From positions 13,296 to 77,295 of the forward strand of contig DIUL01000142.1 of assembly GCA_002422345.1 (NCBI GenBank): a stretch of 64,000 bases of DNA. Direction: 5' to 3'. Positions 1 through 7,832 of this stretch are shown piece by piece; the stretch's first letter is position 1; each line of letters starts with the position of its first letter. The notes below the pieces were generated by a model, which worked only from the letters and a program-made list of their open reading frames with translations, had not been told where the DNA came from and searched no databases. The position numbers were made by a program, and so were the translations under genes. Source of the stretch: Acetobacteraceae bacterium UBA6159 (GTDB lineage Bacteria; Pseudomonadota; Alphaproteobacteria; Acetobacterales; Acetobacteraceae).

Positions 1-810
1 ATCTTCGGACTGAAGCCGACCTATGGCCGCCTGTCCCGCGCCGGCAGCTTTCCCTTCGTCACCAGCCTGGATCACCTGGGTCCCCTGGCCCGCACCGTCG
101 ACGACCTGAGCCGGTCCTATGACGCCATGCAGGGACCGGATGACGAGGACCCTGTCTGCGCCGACCGGCCGGCGGAACCGACCCTGGACCTGCTCTCGCG
201 CGGAGCGGACGGGCTGCGGATCGCCACGCTAGGTGGCTACTTCCAGGCCGGCGCCACGCAACAGGCGCTGGATGCCATGGCCGCCGTCGCCTCCGCTCTG
301 GGCGCGACGCGCGAGATCGAGATTCCCGAAGCAGCCCGCGCCCGCGCCGCCGCCTTCGTCATCTCGACAACCGAGGGCGCCGCGCTGCACCTGGACCGCC
401 TGCGCGCCCGCCCGGGCGACTTCGATCCGGCCGTGCGCGACCGGCTGATCGCCGGTGCCCTGGTTCCCGCGCCGCTGGTCACGCGGGCGCAGAAGTTCCG
501 GCGCTGGTACCGCGATGCGGTGCTGGCCCTGTTCCGTGACGTCGACATCCTCCTCGCCCCCGCAACCCCCTGCGCCGCCCCCGCGCTCGGCCAGGCCATG
601 CTGGACCTGGGCGGCGAGTCCGTGCCGCTGCGTCCGAACATCGGTATCTACACCCAGCCGATCTCCTTCATCGGCCTGCCGGTCGCTGCCGTGCCGGTGC
701 GGGGCGATGGCCTGCCGATCGGCGTCCAGATCATCGCGCCGCCGTGGCGGGAGGACCTGGCCCTGCGCGTCGCCTGGCAGTTGGAGACAGCGGGATTCCA
801 GGCGGCCTGA
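1..810 (+). CDS. atzE: AtzE-family amidase (amidase signature family), C-terminal part
   Basis: The reading frame is open from the first base, so the gene starts left of the window. About 269 C-terminal codons are present, against roughly 460 residues for the family. The visible part opens with the conserved segment FGLKPTYGRLSRAGSFPF, which in amidase signature enzymes lies just after the Ser-cisSer-Lys catalytic region; the nucleophile loop is therefore outside the window. The segment SLDHLGPLARTVDDL and the C-terminal GLPIGVQIIAPPWRE also fit the AtzE (1-carboxybiuret hydrolase) subgroup. Such enzymes hydrolyse amide or ureide bonds in the cytoplasm. Which substrate this copy uses cannot be read from the fragment. 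The next gene starts about 80 nt downstream on the same strand. Confidence 0.85.
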   Translation: MFGLKPTYGRLSRAGSFPFVTSLDHLGPLARTVDDLSRSYDAMQGPDDEDPVCADRPAEPTLDLLSRGADGLRIATLGGYFQAGATQQALDAMAAVASALGATREIEIPEAARARAAAFVISTTEGAALHLDRLRARPGDFDPAVRDRLIAGALVPAPLVTRAQKFRRWYRDAVLALFRDVDILLAPATPCAAPALGQAMLDLGGESVPLRPNIGIYTQPISFIGLPVAAVPVRGDGLPIGVQIIAPPWREDLALRVAWQLETAGFQAA

Positions 811-890
811 TCCCCCGCGCCTTCAAGGCTGGACGAGCCGAGCGTTGTGCTGCATGAAAAATGGGGAAACGTTCGGGGCAGGTGGGTCGC

Positions 891-1748
891 ATGGCCGCAA
901 CGCGCATCATCCACGTCAGTGACTCGCATCTGTCGCCGACGCATACCTATTTCGCAATGAACTGGGCAGCGTTCCGCGCCGACATGGCGGCCAACCCGCC
1001 TGATCTGCTGATCCATGGCGGCGATCTCTCGTTCAACGGACCGGTCCTGGAAGCCGACCTCGCCTACGCGGCGGCCGAGGTCGCGGGCCTCGGCCTGGAC
1101 TGGCGGGCGATCCCCGGCAACCATGACATTGGGGAGGCGCCGGCCTTCTCCCGCCTCGACCAGCCGGTCACACCGGCGCGGATCGCGGCGTGGCGGCGCC
1201 TGGTCGGGCCGCAATGGTGGTCGCATGACGTGGGGGAGTGGCGGCTGATCGGCCTCGACACCTCCCTGATGGCCAGCGACCTGCCCGAGGAAGCCGAACA
1301 GGCCGCCTTCCTGCGGGACGCCTTGGGCACGCGCGGCAAGCGCCCGGTGATGGTGTTCATCCACATGCCGCCCTTCGATCGCGATCCGGCCGATCCGAAG
1401 AAGACGACCTCGGTCATTCCGTTCCCGGCGCGCGGCGATTTCCTGGATACCTGCGCGGACGGCGGGGTGAAGATCATCGCCTGCGGGCATTTGCACATCT
1501 ATCGCCGGGTGCGCCATCGCGGGATGGAGATCGTCTGGGCACCGCCCACGGCCATGGTGGACGTACGGCGCGGCCTGACCCAGCGGCGGCGATTCCCCCG
1601 CCCCGGCTATGTCGAATGGACCCTGGACGGCAAGCGCGCCACCCACCGCCTGATCGAGGCCGAACGCATGTTCGTGATCGACATGAGCGGCTGGACTGCC
1701 CGCAGCGGCGGCACGGTCACCACTCTGCCACCCTGGCCAGCCACCTAG
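891..1748 (+). CDS. calcineurin-like metallophosphoesterase
   Basis: The 285-residue protein carries the ordered metal-binding motifs of calcineurin-like phosphoesterases: DSH near the N-terminus, GGDL, GNHD, the histidine in VFIHMPPF, and GHLH near residue 190. These build a two-metal site for hydrolysis of phosphomonoesters or phosphodiesters, and the layout resembles cAMP phosphodiesterase-like (CpdA) proteins. No signal peptide is visible, so a cytoplasmic location is likely. I chose the ATG at 891 because IIHVSDSHL then starts a few residues in, as usual, and a purine-rich GGGCAGGTGGG precedes it; an in-frame ATG at 861 would add ten residues. The substrate is not determined. Confidence 0.88.
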   Translation: MAATRIIHVSDSHLSPTHTYFAMNWAAFRADMAANPPDLLIHGGDLSFNGPVLEADLAYAAAEVAGLGLDWRAIPGNHDIGEAPAFSRLDQPVTPARIAAWRRLVGPQWWSHDVGEWRLIGLDTSLMASDLPEEAEQAAFLRDALGTRGKRPVMVFIHMPPFDRDPADPKKTTSVIPFPARGDFLDTCADGGVKIIACGHLHIYRRVRHRGMEIVWAPPTAMVDVRRGLTQRRRFPRPGYVEWTLDGKRATHRLIEAERMFVIDMSGWTARSGGTVTTLPPWPAT

Positions 1749-1825
1749 CCAAACCCGCCCCCAGGCCGATGGACCAGCCGAACGCCCTGGTGGTAGGGGA
1801 TGGAGGCCGCATCAAGGAACGCATC

Positions 1826-3769
1826 GTGAGTGATTGGTCGACCTGCCTTCCATCACCGCTTCGCGGTTCACTGGCGGCGGTGGTCGCCTTGTGCCTGTCG
1901 CTCGTGGCCTGCGGCACACCGGTCTCGGTGGAGCATGTCGATGCGCGCACGGTGCAGACCGAACTGACCAGCAATGTCCTGACGACCGGGCAACTCAGCG
2001 GGACCACGCAGATCGTGCTCCGCCAGCTTGACCTGCTGGAGACCTACCGGGAGAAGCCGGACCTCGCGCTCCAGACATTGAACCAGATCGTCGTCATGGG
2101 GCCGCGCCAGCAGGACCAGATCTTTGCCCTGGCCGAGATGGCGTTCCTGCATGCGGAACGGACGAATGACCGGTCGTAATTCATGGCCTCGGTCGTCTAT
2201 GCCTATGCGTTCCTGTTCCCCGGGCAGCCGATCGAGCGTCCCAATCCCTTCGATCCGCGGCTGCGCAACGCCGCCGACATCTACAACCGGGCTCTGACCC
2301 GCGCCCTGGCGGCGGATGATGGGTTGCATGTCGATGTCCGTGGCGGGGTCTTCACGCTGCCATTCGGCACCCTGACGATCAACTTCGATCCTGAGTCGAT
2401 GCAGTGGGCCGGGCGGCGGATCACCCGGTTCGTTTCGGCGGCGGAGTTGCGGGTCAAGGGCTTGCAGAACCGCTTCCGTGAACCCGGCCTGGGGGCGCCG
2501 CTGGCGGGTGAACTGGCGCCTGTCAGCAACCCGAGTGGCCTGCGGATTGCCAGCGTCTACAAGGTGCCCGTGACCGCGTTGCTCAAGCTGGACGTTTCGC
2601 CCGCGTCCGTCGCCAGCGGCCGGTTCAACGGCACGCTGACGCTGTATCCCGGGAACGCGGAACGGATGGTCGACATCGGGGACCAGGCGGTGCCGCTGGA
2701 GATCGAACCCAGCGCGGCCCTCGCCTATGGTCTGAGCAACCCAAGCATCTGGGAAAGTGAGATCACCGGCTTCCTGCGCGGCGACTACTTCGCGAAACTG
2801 CCGACCCAGCTCGTGGGTCTGGAACCCTACCGCCCCGGCCGCATCCCGGTCGTGCTGGTGCATGGCACCGCGTCGAGCGCCGGGCGCTGGGGCGACATGA
2901 TCAACGACCTGCAGAACGACCCGACCATCCGCGACAAGTTCCAGTTCTGGCTGTTCACCTACAGTACCGGCAATCCCATTTCCATTTCCGCCGTGCAACT
3001 GCGCGAGCAGATCGAGGCTGCGGTCAGCGTGGTCGACCCGATGCGGCGGGACCCCGCCTTGCGCAATATCGTCCTGATCGGTCACAGCCAGGGCGGGTTG
3101 CTGGCCAAGACGGTGGTCGTCAACTCCGGTTCGGCGCTGTTTGACCAGCTCAGCACCAGGCCGCTCGACGACCTGACGCTGTCGCCCGAAACGCGGGAGA
3201 CGTTCCGGCGCGCGTTGTTCGTGACACCGATGCCGGATGTGCGGCGGGTGATCTTCATGGCGACGCCGCATCGCGGCAGCTTCGTGGCCGGATTTTCGAT
3301 CGCGCATTGGGTCGGACGGCTGGTGACGCTGCCGCTGGACATCACCCAGATGGTTGGGGAGGCTCTGATCGGCAACCAGGAGGGCCTGCGGCTGGACCCG
3401 GAACGGCCCCGCATCGGCAGCGTCTACGGCATGACGCCGGGCAGCCCCTTCATCACCGGCCTGTCGTCCTTGCGGGTGGCGCCGCCGGTCAAGGCCCACT
3501 CGATCATCGCGGTGGAAGGCGACGGTCCGGTCGCCACCGGCGATGACGGCGTCGTGGAATACAGCAGCGCCCATATCGAGGAAGCGGAATCCGAGCTGAT
3601 CGTCCGCTCGGGCCATTCCGTGCAGTCTAACCCCCGCGCGGTGGCCGAGGTGCGGCGCATCCTGATGCTGCATTGGGCGGAAGTCTGCCCGGACGGGTGT
3701 TCGGCGGCCGGGACGGTCTCGGTCGCGGCGGTGCCACCGCCACGCCGGTCCGCGCCGGTCCGGCGGTAG
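1826..3769 (+). pseudogene. lipoprotein alpha/beta hydrolase interrupted by one in-frame TAA
   Basis: A GTG at 1826, preceded by AAGGAAC, starts a lipoprotein signal ending in the lipobox LVAC, so an envelope location is expected. The frame runs 117 codons to TAA at 2177-2179 and continues without any shift as TTC ATG GCC to the true stop at 3769. Across the stop the text reads HAERTNDRS-stop-FMASVVYAYAFLFPG; relatives that I recall have Tyr at this place, so TAA looks like a one-base change from TAT or TAC. The downstream part holds the alpha/beta hydrolase fold: the HGTASSAGRW oxyanion segment, nucleophile motif GHSQG near 3082, an acidic VEGDGP segment and the late histidine SGHSVQSNP. No ribosome-binding site precedes the ATG at 2183. 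It could be a young pseudogene, a sequencing error or a read-through case. The substrate is unknown. Confidence 0.7.
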
Positions 3770-3778
3770 CGGGCCGCC

Positions 3779-4777
3779 ATGCTGACGCGCGTCGCGCTGT
3801 GGATCGGATTTTGCGTTGCCGGCCTGGCGATGCTGGGGGTCGGGGTCTGGGGCGCGATGGCGCTGTCGTTCCGCGTGCCGCAGCTTCCGTTCCTGGCCTG
3901 GGCCCTGGGGCTGTTGGCCTTTGCCGCCACGGTCTGCCTGCCGCTGCGGCGCTGGCGCGTCGTCGGGCTATATGGTGCCGCCCTGATCGCCCTGTTCGTC
4001 TGGTGGGGGATGATGACACCCTCCAACGACCGCGTCTGGGCGGCGGACGTGGCCCGCGCTGCCACCGGCACCCTCGATGGCGACCGGTTGGAGGTCCGCA
4101 ACGTCCGCAACTTCGCCTGGCGCAGTGACATCGATTTCGACGTCCGGTGGGAAACCCGGACCTACGATCTGCGGACGCTGACCGGCGTCGACCTGTTCAT
4201 GTCCTACTGGGCGGGGGAGAGCATCGCCCACTCGATCCTCAGCTTCGGCTTCGCGGATGGCCGGCACCTCGCGTTCTCGATCGAAATCCGCAAGGAACAG
4301 CACGAGGCCTACTCGGCGCTGGCGGGCTTCTTCCGGACCTACGAACTGTCGTTCATCGCGGCGGATGAGCGGGACGTGGTCGGTGTCCGGACCAATGTGC
4401 GGGACGAGGATGTGCGGCTCTACAAGATGCGAATGCCGCCGGACAAGGCGCGGGCCTTGCTGCTGGCCTATATCGCCGAGGCGAATGACCTCGCCGTCCA
4501 TCCGCGTTTCTACAATTCCCTGACCACCAACTGCACAACGCAGATCTATCGGATGGCGCGGGCGCTGCAACCCGATTTGCCACTGGACTACCGGCTGCTG
4601 CTGGCTGGCTATGTGCCGGACTATGTCTATGACCGTGGCGGGCTGGACTCGCGGGTGCCCTTCGAGAAGCTGCGCGACCGCGCACACATCAAGGGGCGGG
4701 CGGTCAGCACCGATCCCGATTTCTCCCGCCTGATCCGGGTCGGCGTGCCCGATCCGAAGGCGTCGGCGGGGGGCTGA
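3779..4777 (+). CDS. DUF4105 (Lnb N-terminal periplasmic domain) membrane protein
   Basis: The 332-residue product begins with three hydrophobic segments within about 90 residues (residues 5-30, 38-55 and 62-80). A soluble C-terminal domain follows, with the DUF4105 signature region FYNSLTTNCTTQIYRMAR and the preceding block VDLFMSYWAGESIAHSILSFGF. The conserved Asn-Cys pair is the hallmark of the family, whose biochemical role is not established; a peptidase-like function has been suggested for relatives. The gene starts 9 nt after the hydrolase stop, so the two probably share a transcript. A 9-bp inverted repeat lies across and after the stop codon. Confidence 0.8.
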   Translation: MLTRVALWIGFCVAGLAMLGVGVWGAMALSFRVPQLPFLAWALGLLAFAATVCLPLRRWRVVGLYGAALIALFVWWGMMTPSNDRVWAADVARAATGTLDGDRLEVRNVRNFAWRSDIDFDVRWETRTYDLRTLTGVDLFMSYWAGESIAHSILSFGFADGRHLAFSIEIRKEQHEAYSALAGFFRTYELSFIAADERDVVGVRTNVRDEDVRLYKMRMPPDKARALLLAYIAEANDLAVHPRFYNSLTTNCTTQIYRMARALQPDLPLDYRLLLAGYVPDYVYDRGGLDSRVPFEKLRDRAHIKGRAVSTDPDFSRLIRVGVPDPKASAGG

Positions 4778-4809
4778 TCGCGTCACACCTTCCCCCGCGC
4801 CGCGATCAG
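4774..4809 (+). terminator. possible hairpin after the DUF4105 gene
   Basis: CTGATCGCG at 4774-4782 is the exact reverse complement of CGCGATCAG at 4801-4809, with an 18-nt spacer. The left arm overlaps the stop codon. No T-run follows, so an intrinsic terminator is only one reading; the hairpin could also be chance in GC-rich sequence. Confidence 0.3.
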
Positions 4810-4853
4810 GCTAACATGCGGGCTGAACGACGAAAACGACAGGGGCGGGCGCG

Positions 4854-5681
4854 GTGCAGAACGGCATTCATTTCATTTCCGGCCTCCCGCGCTCGGGGTC
4901 CACGCTGCTGGCCGCAATCCTGCGGCAGAACCCCTATTTCCACGCCGGCATGACCAGCCCTGTCGGGTCGATGTACATGGCACTGGAAGGCGCCATGAGC
5001 CGGCGCAACGAAACCGCCGTCTTCATCGATGAACAGCAGCGCCGCGACGTCCTGAAGGGCCTGTTCACGAATTTCTACAGCCGCATCCACGCCGAAAAAC
5101 TGGTGTTCGACACCAACCGCCTGTGGTGCGCCAAGCTGCCCGGCCTGACGCAGTTGTTCCCCGAGGCGCGCATCGTCTGTTGCGTACGAAACATCGCCTG
5201 GATCATGGACTCGATCGAGCGCCTGGTCCGCAAGAACGCCTTCGAACTGTCCGGCATGTTCGGCTTCGATCCCGGCAGCACCGTCTATACGCGCGTCAAC
5301 CAGATCGCCCGCAGCGAGGGCATGGTCGGATACGCGCTGGATGCCCTGCGGGAGGGTTTCTTCAGTGAGCAGGCGCCGCGCATGATCCTGATCGAATACC
5401 AGGCCCTCGCCAAAGCCCCCCAGGAAACAATCGCCCATCTCTATCGTCTGCTCGGCCAGCCGCTGTTCGCCCACGACTTCGACAATGTCGAGTATGAGGC
5501 GGAGAACTTCGATATCGCTTTGGGCGCGCCGGGACTGCACACCGTCCGCCGCAAGGTGGAGTGGATCGAACGCCCCACCGTCCTGCCGCCGGACATCTTC
5601 CAGCGCTTCCTGGGCGATATGTTCTGGCGGGAGCCCGATGCGAACGTCCGCGGCGTGTCGATCATCCAGTTTCAGGAGTAG
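4854..5681 (+). CDS. sulfotransferase family protein
   Basis: The 275-residue protein opens with FISGLPRSGSTLLAAILRQNP, the P-loop-like 5'-phosphosulfate-binding motif of PAPS-dependent sulfotransferases. RIVCCVRNIAWIMDSIERL near residue 100 matches the position of the 3'-phosphate-binding segment. It should move a sulfuryl group from PAPS to an unidentified acceptor in the cytoplasm. GTG at 4854 is the start, with AGGGG about ten bases upstream and the family motif beginning at residue 7. Its 3' end overlaps the convergent LysR gene by 10 nt. The distance from the PKS operon and the intervening unrelated genes give no reason to make it a tailoring enzyme. Confidence 0.85.
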   Translation: MQNGIHFISGLPRSGSTLLAAILRQNPYFHAGMTSPVGSMYMALEGAMSRRNETAVFIDEQQRRDVLKGLFTNFYSRIHAEKLVFDTNRLWCAKLPGLTQLFPEARIVCCVRNIAWIMDSIERLVRKNAFELSGMFGFDPGSTVYTRVNQIARSEGMVGYALDALREGFFSEQAPRMILIEYQALAKAPQETIAHLYRLLGQPLFAHDFDNVEYEAENFDIALGAPGLHTVRRKVEWIERPTVLPPDIFQRFLGDMFWREPDANVRGVSIIQFQE

Positions 5682-6547
5682 CCGGCGCCCGCCTGGACAT
5701 GTTCCAGGAACGCACGCAGCGCGCTGGACAGATGTGCCTCCCGCCGGTGGATGAAGACCGTTGTCACCATCGCCTCCGATGGCGGCAGGGCATGCAGGCT
5801 GACCCGTCCCGCGCGCCAGACCGGGCCGATCAGCGCACGCGGCAGCAGCGTGATCCCCAGGCCGGCGGCGACGCAGCCGAAGATCGCTTCCAGGGTGCCG
5901 AACTCCATCACCCGGGGCACAGCGATGCCTCGGTTTGCGAGCACCATCTCCCGCCGCTGGCGATAGGAACAGCCGGCGCGCAGGACGACGATGCGGGCGA
6001 TCCCGCCCTGGGTCGCCGCCTCGATCGATGGCAGACCGAGTGCCGCGAGGATGGTGAGTTCCTCCTGGAACATGACCTGCTCGATCAGGGATTGATGCGC
6101 CACCGGGCCACAGACGAAGGCGCCTTCCAGCGTGCGGTTCAGCACGGCGTTGATGAGTTCCTCGGTCGTGCCCGGGCGCACCGCGAGGTCAACCTCGGGG
6201 AAAGCGGTGGCATAGCCGGCGAACAGCGGCGACACCCGCAGCGCGGCGGTGGTTTCCAGCGCGCCGATCGTCAGCGGGCCGCGTGGCGTGCCGTCGTCGC
6301 GCGTCGCCCGTACGGCGTCGGCCAATAGCCAGGCGACACGGCGCGCATAGGGCAGCAGGCGCTCTCCGGCGGCGGTCAGGGCGACGCCGCGGCTATGACG
6401 CGCGAACAGCGGGCAGCCGAGCTCGGTCTCCAGCGCCCTGATCCGCGCCGTGACATTGGACTGAACGGTGTGGAGTTCGGCGGCGGCGCGGTTCATGCCG
6501 CCCGTCCGCGCGACGGTTTCGAAGACCTTGAGGTCGGTTGTGTCCAT
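5672..6547 (-). CDS. LysR-family transcriptional regulator
   Basis: The 291-residue protein has the N-terminal winged helix-turn-helix of LysR regulators (LKVFETVARTGGMNRAAAEL, then HTVQSNVTARIRALE at residues 27-42). A periplasmic-binding-protein-like effector domain starts with GPLTIGALETTAALRVSPLF near residue 93. It is transcribed away from the MFS carrier gene across a 99-nt gap, the usual arrangement when a LysR protein controls its divergent neighbour and itself. The effector cannot be predicted. The last 10 nt overlap the convergent sulfotransferase gene. Confidence 0.92.
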   Translation of the reverse strand: MDTTDLKVFETVARTGGMNRAAAELHTVQSNVTARIRALETELGCPLFARHSRGVALTAAGERLLPYARRVAWLLADAVRATRDDGTPRGPLTIGALETTAALRVSPLFAGYATAFPEVDLAVRPGTTEELINAVLNRTLEGAFVCGPVAHQSLIEQVMFQEELTILAALGLPSIEAATQGGIARIVVLRAGCSYRQRREMVLANRGIAVPRVMEFGTLEAIFGCVAAGLGITLLPRALIGPVWRAGRVSLHALPPSEAMVTTVFIHRREAHLSSALRAFLEHVQAGAGYS

Positions 6548-6574
6548 GGGAGCCTCCGTCGATCCGCTCAGCCT

Positions 6575-6613
6575 ATCGTTTTTTCAGATTGCTTTTATCA
6601 TAACCAATCGTTT
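6575..6613. promoter_or_regulatory. candidate LysR operator/promoter between the divergent genes
   Basis: This is an A/T-rich patch in otherwise GC-rich DNA. GATTG (6587-6591) and CAATC (6605-6609) form a dyad with 13 nt between, in the size range of LysR boxes. ATCGTTT occurs twice as a direct repeat, at 6575 and 6607. The arrangement suggests the shared operator and promoter region of the regulator and the MFS gene, but it was found by eye only. Confidence 0.35.
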
Positions 6614-6646
6614 GACCGCATCGATGGTGACCGCTACCCCGCCGGC

Positions 6647-7798
6647 ATGTCCCAGAATGCGACACAAGACCGATCGGCTCTTTCCATCGCCCTTGGCGGG
6701 CTGATCGCCATGGCGGTGGGCATCGGTGTCGGTCGGTTTGTCTATACCCCCATCCTGCCCTCGATGATGGCGGAGTTCGGGCTGAGCAAGTTCGTCTCCG
6801 GCCTCATCGCATCGGCGAACTTCGTCGGCTACCTGGTCGGCGCGTTGGCGGCGACGCGCGCCACGCTGCCCGGTCCGGCGAGGGCCTGGCTGCCGGGGGC
6901 GCTGGCGCTGAGCGCTGTTACGACCGCCGCCATGGGCGCCACGGACTCTGTCCCCGCCTTCATCGCGCTGCGCTTCGCGGGCGGGATCGCGAGTGCCTTG
7001 GCGCTGATCCTGGCTTCGGCCCTGGTGCTGGACCGATTGGCGCGGGTGGGAAGGCCCGGGCTGGCGGCGTTGCATTTCTCCGGCGTGGGCGTGGGGATCA
7101 CGGTATCCGCCGCCCTGGTCGCTACGCAGCTTTCGGCTGGGGCGGATTCCGCGGGCATGTGGCAGGCCTGCGGTGTCGTGTCCCTGCTGGGCGCGGCGGC
7201 GGTGGCGTGGCTGGTGCCGGCGCCCTTGGCGCCTGCGGCCGCGGCGTCCCAGACCGCATCGACCGGGTTTGATCGGCGATTGGCCCGCATGGCGGCGGCC
7301 TATGGGCTGTTCGGCTTCGGCTACGTCATCACCGCGACGTTCCTGGTCGCGATCGTGCGCGCCACGCCCGCCATCCAGGCGCTGGAACCTGTGATCTGGA
7401 TCGTCGTCGGCCTGGCCGCCGCGCCCTCGGTGACATTCTGGACCTTCCTCGGCCGGCGTATCGGGACCCAGACCGCCTTCGCGGTCGCGGCGGCGACCGA
7501 GGCGGTGGGAGTCCTCGCCAGCGTCCTCTGGCCCGATATGGTGGGGATTTCCGTGGCGGCGGTGCTGCTGGGCGGCACCTTCATGGGGCTGACGGCGCTC
7601 GGGCTGCTGCGGGGGCGGGAACTCGCACAAGGCGATCCGAGGCCTGTGATGGCGGCGCTCACGGTGGCCTTCGGGATCGGTCAGATCGTCGGGCCGGTGC
7701 TGGCGGGGCTGCTGTCGGACGCACTCGGTAGCTTTACCGTCCCGTCGCTGCTGGCCGCCGCGGGGCTGGTCATGGCCGCCTGGCTGGCGCGGCGATAG
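6647..7798 (+). CDS. YbfB/YjiJ-family MFS transporter
   Basis: The 383-residue protein is almost entirely hydrophobic helices, about twelve, and opens with GGLIAMAVGIGVGRFVYTPILPSMM. That N-terminal pattern is typical of the YbfB/YjiJ branch of the major facilitator superfamily. It should sit in the inner membrane. The substrate is unknown; relatives are usually annotated as putative sugar or drug efflux carriers. I start it at the ATG at 6647 rather than the far upstream in-frame ATG at 6395, because the upstream extension would overlap the LysR gene and is not membrane-like. Control by the divergent LysR protein is likely. Confidence 0.88.
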   Translation: MSQNATQDRSALSIALGGLIAMAVGIGVGRFVYTPILPSMMAEFGLSKFVSGLIASANFVGYLVGALAATRATLPGPARAWLPGALALSAVTTAAMGATDSVPAFIALRFAGGIASALALILASALVLDRLARVGRPGLAALHFSGVGVGITVSAALVATQLSAGADSAGMWQACGVVSLLGAAAVAWLVPAPLAPAAAASQTASTGFDRRLARMAAAYGLFGFGYVITATFLVAIVRATPAIQALEPVIWIVVGLAAAPSVTFWTFLGRRIGTQTAFAVAAATEAVGVLASVLWPDMVGISVAAVLLGGTFMGLTALGLLRGRELAQGDPRPVMAALTVAFGIGQIVGPVLAGLLSDALGSFTVPSLLAAAGLVMAAWLARR

Positions 7799-7832
7799 GG
7801 CGGGCAGGGTTGTCCGGCGAACGGGGCGGGCG

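Noticed and set aside
648..1646. 332-codon minus-strand frame opposite the phosphoesterase
   Set aside because: The + strand carries all five metallophosphoesterase motifs in order. The minus frame is a compositional shadow.
2183..3769. Independent alpha/beta hydrolase gene starting at the ATG at 2183
   Set aside because: No ribosome-binding site precedes it, the frame is the same as the upstream lipoprotein frame, and the protein text continues across the TAA. One interrupted gene explains the region better.
4854..5681. Sulfotransferase as a PKS tailoring enzyme
   Set aside because: It lies about 11 kb from the operon with the LysR/MFS pair, tamAB and other unrelated genes between, so context gives no support.
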